From NCBI RefSeq assembly GCF_040358985.1, contig NZ_CP132932.1, positions 930,001-994,000 of the forward strand: DNA of 64,000 bases, given 5' to 3'. The position numbers and the translations under genes were made by a program. The stretch comes from Tunturibacter empetritectus (GTDB lineage Bacteria > Acidobacteriota > Terriglobia > Terriglobales > Acidobacteriaceae). Below the pieces are notes generated by a model. That model did no database searches and was not told the origin of the DNA. It worked only from the letters and a program-made list of their open reading frames with translations. Positions 57,212 to 64,000 of the stretch are shown piece after piece; position 1 is the stretch's first letter; the number at the start of each line of letters is the position of its first letter.

Positions 57212-57403
57212 GTTAGAGATCCTCCTCAGCCTGTTTCTATTGGTGGATGAATTGGCTAACAGACTAGCAACCTACTTTGGAATTTTCAAAAAGACGTAAA
57301 GTCAAACGAGCCTGATTATGTACAAGCTGAGCTTGCTTCTGCTGGCCTATACGCTGAATGCTGCGCTGGTAGACTTCTCGCACAAAACTGGAGGCGTTTC
57401 ACG

Positions 57404-58276
57404 ATGCCGTCGAAAGATACGTCTGTCGTTATCAGATCTGCCACAGCCGAAGATGCCGCAACCTGTGGGCAGATTGATTATGACGCCTTTACTGCCATCA
57501 GCTCTGCTCATGGTTTTCCACCCGACTTCCCCCGACCTGAGATGGCGATACGTGCCATCTCCTCGATGTTTTCAGACCCCAACTGTTACTGCGTTGTGGC
57601 GGAGATCGACGGCCAGATCGTCGGCAGCAACGTCCTTGACGAGCGCTCCATCATCCGCGGCGTCGGACCCATTACGATCGACCCCGCGGTACAGAACAGG
57701 GGTGTCGGCCGTCTGCTGATGCAGGCCGTGATGAATCGCGCCCATGATCGCGGAGCCGCCGGAGTACGGTTGGTCCAGGCGGCCTTTCACAATCGCTCCC
57801 TCTCCCTCTATACCTCCTGCGGCTTCGACGTCCGTGAGCCGCTCTGCTGCCTGCAGGGACAGACTCGCGAGCGCAGCGTTCCCGGATGCCAGGTGCGGCC
57901 CGCTACTCCGACCGACGAAGATGCCTGCAACTCGCTCTCTCGCCGCGTTCATGGCTTCGATCGCGCCGTCGACCTGCAACAGGCCATCTCGCGAGGCACA
58001 GCCCTGGTCGTCGAACGAGAAGGGCGCGTTACCGGATACACAACCCATCTCGCCTTCTTTGGCCACTCATCATCGGAGACAAATCCGGATATGCAGGCGT
58101 TGATCGCTTCCGCAGACTCCTTTGCCGGTCCTGGAATCCTCGTCCCCTCTCGCAATAGCGCATTGTTGCGGTGGTGCCTGCAGAATGGTCTGCGAGTGGT
58201 TCAGCCCATGACGCTGATGAGCGTCGGGCTGTATAACGATCCCGCCGGCTCCTGGCTGCCGTCCATACTGTTCTAG
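57404..58276 (+). CDS. Tandem GNAT acetyltransferase-like protein
   Basis: A 290-residue protein with two GNAT folds. The first (about 8-145) has the acetyl-CoA motif A in ITIDPAVQNRGVGRLLMQAVM (QNRGVG is the pyrophosphate loop) and LYTSCGFDVRE. The second (about 155-285) begins CQVRPATPTDEDACNSL and has VVEREGRVTGYTTHLAFFG but lacks a clear Q/RxxGxG/A loop, so it is probably non-catalytic. The start at 57404 has GGAGG nine bases upstream. The substrate is unknown. Confidence 0.85.
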   Translation: MPSKDTSVVIRSATAEDAATCGQIDYDAFTAISSAHGFPPDFPRPEMAIRAISSMFSDPNCYCVVAEIDGQIVGSNVLDERSIIRGVGPITIDPAVQNRGVGRLLMQAVMNRAHDRGAAGVRLVQAAFHNRSLSLYTSCGFDVREPLCCLQGQTRERSVPGCQVRPATPTDEDACNSLSRRVHGFDRAVDLQQAISRGTALVVEREGRVTGYTTHLAFFGHSSSETNPDMQALIASADSFAGPGILVPSRNSALLRWCLQNGLRVVQPMTLMSVGLYNDPAGSWLPSILF

Positions 58277-58330
58277 TCTCCGCCCGGCACACTGTTCGAT
58301 CCATCGAGAACGCTGGCGGCACGCATACCT

Positions 58331-60847
58331 TTACCAGCTCAAAGTCACAGCACTCTGCTGATACCCCGTACCCTGCGGAAACTTCACCACCAGCTTCTCC
58401 AACCCATCACCCTTGCCGGCTGCCGCATCCACAATCGTTCCACCTTCAACGTGGAGATTCAGCTTGGCCACATTCCGCCGAACCGTCAGTTCGACGGTCG
58501 TGCCCGCCTGTCCCTCGAACTCCAGCTTCATCGAGTGCGCCTCCGAGACCTCGCTCAGCACCTTCATCTGCGCCGTCCGCGCTCCCGGCAGCGGCAACCC
58601 ATGCGGCACTACAACCTCAACCGCCGGCAAAGCAAAGACCACCGACGAACCAGCTGCCGAAGCCCGCGAACCCTTCACCGTACTAGCCAGCCGAACCGTC
58701 GGGCCAGAGAGCGTACTCACCTTCACCACCAGGCCACGCGCCTCACGCTGGTACTCCAGCGAGCAAATAGACGCACCCACATGAAGCCTATCGACAGCAG
58801 CATGGTCCCAGTCAGCAGGGAGATGCGGATCAAGATGAATGGAGTTTGCAAGCCCGTCCACATCGACACCAAACAGACCACGCAGCATCGGAGTAATCAC
58901 CATCGCTGAAGACCAGAGCTGATGACTCGTGCTGCGCCCGAAAGGCTGGAAGAACGTACCCGACAACAACTCCGTCACCGCGCCAAGATCCTGCGCCGTA
59001 GTCAGATCCGCATTTTGCATCAGGTGCGCGTACCCAGCCAGCGAATGTCCCGCACGGTACTCCGCCACCGACGCCCACCCGGTAAACAGAGGCCACACCG
59101 ACCCCTGGTGATAGCTGATCGGATCATAAAAAGGATCGCTCTCGGCGACATCCCGCAGGCCCCAGTCGGTAGAAAAATCGTGCGAAGCCCACCGCCGAAA
59201 GCTCGCCTGCGCATGAGCCAAACCTTCACCGCCGTCCCACCATGCAATCGCCGGATAGACCGTAGCAGCGCGGTCGAGCGACCCATCAGCGTTCCGGCTG
59301 AACGCATAAGCCTGCCGCGAAGCATCGTAGTACTCCGCCTCAATCTTCTTCGCTAACTCGACACCCCGCGCACCGGCAGAGTCAGCCGTTGCCTTGTCCT
59401 CCAGCAGCCCAGCCAGCTTCGCCATCGCAGCCGAAGCCTGCTGATCCAGCAGCGCAAGATAGATCTCCTGATGCGGCATCCCGGTCGGCCAGCTCTCCAC
59501 CCATCCGGTCCCCTGAGAGTTGTCGTAGATCCCGTCACCATCGGTGTCATGGGTCGTCTCAAAACGCCACGCCTTCTCAACAGTCTCCCGATGCTTCCGA
59601 AGAAAATCGACATCGCCGCTGGTCCGTACGTAGTCCAGCATCGCCGTCAAAAGCAGCGGCGTCGAATCAGCAGCAGCGTAAGCGTAAGAGAAGTTCTTCC
59701 AGTCAAAGTAAGCCGCGGTCTGCGGATACTCGTGCATGATCTTTCCATCCTCACGCTGCCGCTTCATCAGGAACTCAAGCTCGTCGCGGACCAACCCGAA
59801 GTCGCCGAAGCCATTCACGGCATAGAGTGTATACAAGCTGTCGCGCCCAAAGTACCAGCCAAATCCAGGCCTCGCCGAATCGCCCGACGAGTAATATCCC
59901 GCAACCAGACCAATCTCCCCACTTGGTTGCGCCTTCGCCCTCAACTGCTCAATTGACATCTCAGCCCAGGCGAAGTCATCGTTCAATCCAGCATCCGGAG
60001 TGCTAATCGCCGTCAGGCTGTCCCTCATCCCGGCATATCGCGCCGCATGCTTCGCATACACCTGCGGCAGAGTAGCATTCAACCGCTCCAGCTTCCCCTG
60101 AAGCGCGGCATTCGTCGCCGTCTCCACAGTATCTCCCATCGCCATCAGCAACGGGAAGTAGCGGTTCGTATCCCGCTTCGGATCGTAGTGCAGCTTCAGC
60201 TCCAGCGGGTAAACTCGCGGCTTCTCCTGATAGGGAGCCAGAATCCCCGGCTGAGTATTCGGCATCGCCACAGCTCCCGCGAGATTCGGGAAGTCGGTAT
60301 GCAACACATAGAACCCGCCATCCTGCTGCTTCACCCACTCCGCCGACGGAACTCCCTGGCTGCGTTGTGGCCACATCGGCCGCATCTCCGGAGTAAAGCT
60401 GAAGGTCAAATCCATCGGCCTCGTCGAGTCGATCTGAAACATCACTACCGCGCCCGTCCCATCCTCCGCATCGTCTTGCGCAAACATGATCTGCCGTACC
60501 GTGAAGGCAATATGCGAATACGTAATTACGGTGTGGTCGGGAGATACCTCGATCTCCGCCGCACCCGCATTTAGATCGATCGGCACTGAGTAGCCCTCTA
60601 CCTCTGCTCGAATCGCTAAGTGGCTAAGCAGCTTGACTGGCAACACCCACGCTTCAAAAGTCCCCTCCTGCTGCCCCACTATGACGCCGCGGGTCCCCGC
60701 CACGGTAAATGGCTTCCCGGTCTCAACGTGACGTCGAATCGTCAGCGCGCCATCGGCCACAGGAAAAGCATCGACCGGCCGCAGAGCCCCTGTTTGCGCA
60801 GCCGCAATTCCCCCAAGCATGACCACCCCGGCAAACGCAGCTCTCAT
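58331..60847 (-). CDS. Secreted (alpha/alpha)6-barrel glycoside hydrolase, glycogen-debranching/amylo-1,6-glucosidase-like
   Basis: An 838-residue exported enzyme. The signal peptide is MRAAFAGVVMLGGIAAAQ. A beta-sandwich fills about 25-260, and a helical barrel follows at about 290-690. It is recognisable by GYYSSGDSARPGFGWYFGRDSLYTLYAV (as RPGFGWYFGRDSLYTLYAV), DGKIMHEYPQTA, DTDGDGIYDNSQGTGWVESW, the acidic loop after it, and YHQGSVWPLFTGWASVAEY. A C-terminal beta domain ends the chain. FGRDS and GSVWP are hallmarks of amylo-1,6-glucosidase and trehalase-like GH15/37/63/133 clan members; the exact family is uncertain. GGAGG lies five bases before ATG 60847. Confidence 0.85.
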   Translation of the reverse strand: MRAAFAGVVMLGGIAAAQTGALRPVDAFPVADGALTIRRHVETGKPFTVAGTRGVIVGQQEGTFEAWVLPVKLLSHLAIRAEVEGYSVPIDLNAGAAEIEVSPDHTVITYSHIAFTVRQIMFAQDDAEDGTGAVVMFQIDSTRPMDLTFSFTPEMRPMWPQRSQGVPSAEWVKQQDGGFYVLHTDFPNLAGAVAMPNTQPGILAPYQEKPRVYPLELKLHYDPKRDTNRYFPLLMAMGDTVETATNAALQGKLERLNATLPQVYAKHAARYAGMRDSLTAISTPDAGLNDDFAWAEMSIEQLRAKAQPSGEIGLVAGYYSSGDSARPGFGWYFGRDSLYTLYAVNGFGDFGLVRDELEFLMKRQREDGKIMHEYPQTAAYFDWKNFSYAYAAADSTPLLLTAMLDYVRTSGDVDFLRKHRETVEKAWRFETTHDTDGDGIYDNSQGTGWVESWPTGMPHQEIYLALLDQQASAAMAKLAGLLEDKATADSAGARGVELAKKIEAEYYDASRQAYAFSRNADGSLDRAATVYPAIAWWDGGEGLAHAQASFRRWASHDFSTDWGLRDVAESDPFYDPISYHQGSVWPLFTGWASVAEYRAGHSLAGYAHLMQNADLTTAQDLGAVTELLSGTFFQPFGRSTSHQLWSSAMVITPMLRGLFGVDVDGLANSIHLDPHLPADWDHAAVDRLHVGASICSLEYQREARGLVVKVSTLSGPTVRLASTVKGSRASAAGSSVVFALPAVEVVVPHGLPLPGARTAQMKVLSEVSEAHSMKLEFEGQAGTTVELTVRRNVAKLNLHVEGGTIVDAAAGKGDGLEKLVVKFPQGTGYQQSAVTLSW

Positions 60848-60918
60848 CGGCCCCTCCACCTCAAAAGACCACCAGTCTACATGCTGCCGTGTTCTCTAAC
60901 GACGATGCGACTGATAAG

Positions 60919-61512
60919 ATGCCGCACATGCTTCGTAGATTCCTGTGCTCCCTCTCATTGCTGGCTATCGCGATCTCCTTCGGACACGCCGCATCTCCAC
61001 TGGCCGGTCGATACCAGAAGGATTCAGCCACCATCGCTGAATCCAAGACCCTCACTGCGGCTGAAGCAGCAAAGTTCCTGCCCGCCACCGTCTTTTTCCG
61101 AGGTCAGAGCGCGCCTATTCAATCCAGAAACTCCAGCGGAGTGCAATTTGCGAAAGACGCGCTGCTTCTAGTCGCACTAGTGGATACCGCAGGCTACTCC
61201 AGTTCGGTGCAGGAGAAATATCAGGCCTATCTCATCACTGAGGCATCGATCGATATCGAAGGACACACGCTCAGGCCTGGAGCATACGGCTGCGGCTTTG
61301 TTGCTGGCAACACCTTCGTCGTGATGGACATCGGCGGCCACGATCTCTTCTCCGCCCCCACCACCAAAGACGCCACCCTCCACCGCCCGACTCCTCTACA
61401 GATCCTGACCGCGCCCAACGGCACCGGATATCGCCTTTATGGCGGTCGCGACTATGTCGACTTTACGCAGACGCCAGCTAAAACGACCAACCCCACTTCC
61501 CTCCATCCGTAA
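60919..61512 (+). CDS. Exported protein of unknown function
   Basis: A 197-residue product with a signal peptide (MLRRFLCSLSLLAIAISFGHAA, shown here as FLCSLSLLAIAISFGHAA). The mature part is beta-rich (VSFDID-type strands absent; YQAYLITEASIDIEGHTLRPGAYGCGFVAG and TFVVMDIGGHDL are the most ordered parts, e.g. LRPGAYGCGFVAG). No family is recognised. The start is ATG 60919 or 60928, and neither has a strong ribosome site. It is divergent from the debranching-type enzyme and 16 bases before the TPR gene, so it may be the first gene of the second TPR-CRTAC1 unit. Confidence 0.6.
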   Translation: MPHMLRRFLCSLSLLAIAISFGHAASPLAGRYQKDSATIAESKTLTAAEAAKFLPATVFFRGQSAPIQSRNSSGVQFAKDALLLVALVDTAGYSSSVQEKYQAYLITEASIDIEGHTLRPGAYGCGFVAGNTFVVMDIGGHDLFSAPTTKDATLHRPTPLQILTAPNGTGYRLYGGRDYVDFTQTPAKTTNPTSLHP

Positions 61513-61528
61513 TTACAATCGGGCTCAG

Positions 61529-63358
61529 ATGCAACTCTTTCCGACACGTCCGCTTCTGCGATGTATCGCCTTCGCGACGATGATTCCCCTGGCGCAGGCA
61601 CAGACAAATTCCGCACCGGCAGCTTCGTCACAGACCCTTACAACCGACAGAGTGAAAGAGGCCGAAGAGGCATTTCGTGCCGGGTCCGCAGCCTATCTTA
61701 AAAACGATCTACTCTCCGCCCACATTCAGTTCGCAAAAGTCGTCAAATTAGCTCCTGAGGTCGCGGCTGGCCACAGCGCCTTTGGCACCGTACTACTTGC
61801 TGAGGGAGATCTCCCATACGCTGCCGATCAACTCGAACAGGCGCATAAACTCGATCCGCAGAACTCAGATGCCACCCTTAACCTGGCGATCGCTTACTCT
61901 CAGCTACGGGAATACCAAAAATCAGTGCAGATGTTTCAGCTCTTCAACGAAACGAAGAGCGATGCAGTACAGGCACTCACGCCACAGGCCTCCATCGCCT
62001 ACGCCGCCTCCCTCGCAGCAACGGGAGAGCCTGCCACCGCTCAAAAAAACTTGGAGGCAGCTCTCAATAGCTCCCCTGACAACGCTGCCCTGCACGATAG
62101 CCTGGGCACCGTCCTCGCGCAGCAGCAAACCTACAGTGACGCCACCGTTCAGTTTCAGCGTGCGATCTCACTGGAGCCATCGCTCGCATCCGCGCACTAC
62201 CACCTCGGCTCCGTCTTTCTCAATCAAGGCAACCTTGCAGACGCAGTCAGCGAACTCACCAAAGCCAATGACATCTCTCAAGAAAACGTCGAATACATGC
62301 TGCAACTTGGTCGCGCCCTACGGGCGAACGAACAGGAAGAGAAGGCCCTCACCGTCCTTCGGCATGCGCTGCTTGTTGATCCTGCCTCGACAGACATCAA
62401 GTACGAACTCGCCCTTACCCTTCAGGCGAACGACAATCCCCGCGAAGCTATTCCACTCTTTCAACAGGTCGCCGCCGCCCGGCCGCAGGACTCTGCCGTA
62501 CTCACAAACCTCGGACTCGCTCTTGTGCAGACAGGCGACGCCAAGGGCGCCATCCTCTTCTACCTTCGAGCTCTTGTACTGGATGAGAAAAATCCCACCC
62601 TGCGCCAAGACCTCGGCGTCGCCTATCTTCAACAGAGCGATCTCAACCACGCCATAGAGCAGTTTCGTGCAGGCCTCCTGGTCGAACCCGACAACTCACA
62701 TCTCCACTACGATCTTGGGCTGGCGTTGAAGTTGAAAGACGATCCAAACGCAGCGATCGCGGAGTTCGTACGCGCCGAACGACTCGATCCCAGGTTGCCT
62801 GATCCGCCTTACACACTCGGCGTACTCTACATGCAGCTCGGACGCTTCGCAGAGTCGCAGACCGAATTGGAGAATGTCACCACGCTGCGCCCCAACAACG
62901 GTGAGGCCTGGGCGCTGCTCGGCAATGTTTATAAAAATAACAACGATCCCGAAAAGGCTGCAGCCGCCTTGAGACTTGCCATCGATCTTCTGCCCAACCA
63001 GCCCAGTCCACACATCAGCCTTGCCGCCATCCTCAGCCAGCAGGGAGACTCTGAAGGCGCTGCAGCCGAACGGAAAAAAGCCGCATCCCTCAGCCGTATC
63101 GCTGTCAGCCGCCAGCGTGCCAACTTTGCCCTCGATAGCGGCAAGGCTCTGCTCAAGCAAGGTCAGATTGCCGAGGCAATCGCACAGTTGCAATCCGCAG
63201 TCGATGCAGATCCGAACTACAGCGAGCCTCACTCCGTTTTGGCCGACGCTCTCGACAGGCAGGGACGAAGCGCTGATGCCGCGCTAGAGCGACAGAAAGC
63301 AAAAAAACTTCTCGCGAATACTTCCACCCCAGGCGAGGCACCTTCCGCTCGCCCATAG
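61529..63358 (+). CDS. Exported tetratricopeptide repeat protein, paralogue of the 42.4-44.1 kb protein
   Basis: A 609-residue TPR scaffold. A signal peptide (LLRCIAFATMIPLAQAQ) is followed by about 14 TPR units, such as AAGHSAFGTVLLAEGDLPYA, ASAHYHLGSVFLNQGNLADA and SHLHYDLGLALKLKDDPNAA. The final unit is NYSEPHSVLADALDRQGRSADAALERQKA. It aligns unit by unit with the product of 42367-44133. A CRTAC1 gene follows 170 bases downstream, as in the first locus. The start at 61529 begins the signal peptide; upstream codons overlap the previous gene. Confidence 0.88.
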   Translation: MQLFPTRPLLRCIAFATMIPLAQAQTNSAPAASSQTLTTDRVKEAEEAFRAGSAAYLKNDLLSAHIQFAKVVKLAPEVAAGHSAFGTVLLAEGDLPYAADQLEQAHKLDPQNSDATLNLAIAYSQLREYQKSVQMFQLFNETKSDAVQALTPQASIAYAASLAATGEPATAQKNLEAALNSSPDNAALHDSLGTVLAQQQTYSDATVQFQRAISLEPSLASAHYHLGSVFLNQGNLADAVSELTKANDISQENVEYMLQLGRALRANEQEEKALTVLRHALLVDPASTDIKYELALTLQANDNPREAIPLFQQVAAARPQDSAVLTNLGLALVQTGDAKGAILFYLRALVLDEKNPTLRQDLGVAYLQQSDLNHAIEQFRAGLLVEPDNSHLHYDLGLALKLKDDPNAAIAEFVRAERLDPRLPDPPYTLGVLYMQLGRFAESQTELENVTTLRPNNGEAWALLGNVYKNNNDPEKAAAALRLAIDLLPNQPSPHISLAAILSQQGDSEGAAAERKKAASLSRIAVSRQRANFALDSGKALLKQGQIAEAIAQLQSAVDADPNYSEPHSVLADALDRQGRSADAALERQKAKKLLANTSTPGEAPSARP

Positions 63359-63528
63359 AATCGACACTACGGTACTCACAAGCGTTTGTTGCCTTAGCAC
63401 GTAAAGATTCTCTACACCGCGCACAGATTTCAAGACTCTTTCAATCGTCTTCGATTTTGTGATTACAATTACCACGGCGAAGAGAGCCTCGAACGCCAGT
63501 ACCGGGCCATTGTCTCAGGAGCATCCAT

Positions 63529-64000
63529 TTGAATTGGTCTCGCCGTAACTTTCTTACTTCGCTTTCGACCACCGCACTGGTTCTTTCGCTTGATGACGTA
63601 TTGGCTCTGGCAGCGCCGCAAACCTCTCAACCGGCCCAGCAGATGGGATCGCGCCCCACCTACGACGCCGTACCCCGACCCGCTCCCAAACTCCTTCCCT
63701 CACCCGTCGCAGGCACTCCTCTCGGCATCAGCTTCATCGATGTAGCGCGTCAATCCGGACTCAATGCAAAGACGATCTACGGCGGCGAACACAAAAATCG
63801 ATATCTCCTCGAAACCACTGGCTGCGGCGTGGCCTTCTACGACTACGATCATGATGATTGGATCGATATCTTCCTGGTCAACGGCACGCGGCTCGACGGC
63901 TTTCCCAAGGGGCAGGAACCCATCTCTCGCCTCTTCAAAAATAATCGCGACGGCACCTTCACCGACGTCACCCTCAAAGCTGGCGTAGGCCGCGCTGGCT
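63529..64000 (+). CDS. CRTAC1 family protein, 3'-truncated by the window end
   Basis: The reading frame starts at TTG 63529, with AGGAG seven bases upstream, and runs off the window. The visible 157 residues begin with a twin-arginine signal (WSRRNFLTSLSTTALVLSL). The sequence GISFIDVARQSGLNAKTIYGGE follows, split as GISFIDVARQSG and LNAKTIYGGE, then LLETTGCGVAFYDYDHDDWID, a calcium-loop blade of an FG-GAP propeller, and NNRDGTFTDVTLKAGV. It is clearly a paralogue of the protein at 40289-42235 (LLETTGCGLAFYDYDNDGW). No ATG start exists in the region, so the TTG is the best choice. Confidence 0.88.
   Translation, partial: MNWSRRNFLTSLSTTALVLSLDDVLALAAPQTSQPAQQMGSRPTYDAVPRPAPKLLPSPVAGTPLGISFIDVARQSGLNAKTIYGGEHKNRYLLETTGCGVAFYDYDHDDWIDIFLVNGTRLDGFPKGQEPISRLFKNNRDGTFTDVTLKAGVGRAG

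Overview
The window looks like chromosome of an Acidobacteriota of class Terriglobia (Granulicella/Edaphobacter/Terriglobus-like). This is inferred from two very large Oar-like TonB-dependent receptors with an N-terminal carboxypeptidase-type domain and the (L)P-x-(N/G)GR(N/D)F plug motif, CRTAC1/ASPIC proteins paired with TPR proteins, a PEP-CTERM protein, a phosphoketolase-acetate kinase pair, high GC and C-rich codon ends. No rRNA, tRNA, CRISPR array, integrase or transposase was recognised.

Layout. 1-3.3 kb: the 3' part of a surface protein with near-identical 267-bp Ig-like repeats followed by a beta-helix; a one-base shift in a C run splits it. 3.4-6.1 kb: divergent UDP-sugar dehydrogenase and epimerase genes. 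6.2-8.3 kb: a PEP-CTERM protein and an exported protein of unknown function. 8.5-11.1 kb: type III polyketide synthase, FAD oxidoreductase and acyl carrier protein. This heads a looser biosynthetic neighbourhood reaching 21.3 kb, with an EthD protein, a SpoIIE phosphatase, a methyltransferase, two ketosynthases, an MFS exporter, an FkbM methyltransferase and a family-2 glycosyltransferase. 21.9-25.2 kb: the first TonB receptor. 25.3-31.4 kb: ackA-xfp and, divergently, an oversized glmS with repeat-like DNA inside its reading frame.

31.4-39.6 kb is an accessory patch. Its start is AT-richer and holds a Fic protein with a small upstream partner and an unknown gene. It then has several copies of a two-hairpin dispersed repeat, a lipoprotein, a STAS protein, an exported protein with a six-cysteine hydrophobic tail, a cupin, an MgtC-like protein and a small stress membrane protein.

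39.6-51 kb is one minus-strand series: TonB receptor, TPR protein, seven-CXXCH cytochrome with TPRs, TPR protein, Tat-exported CRTAC1 protein and YceI. It lies divergent to a GntR/LacI-type regulator and two secreted GH13 enzymes (51.4-56.4 kb). After a methyltransferase and a GNAT protein come a secreted debranching-type glycosidase and a second TPR-CRTAC1 pair that runs off the end. The 47-64 kb part is best read as an alpha-glucan uptake and degradation locus flanked by two copies of a TPR-CRTAC1 module. The most unusual items are the ACP-linked type III PKS trio, the repeat-derived insert in GlmS, the double-hairpin repeat family, the six-cysteine exported protein and the Fic pair with its perfect palindrome.
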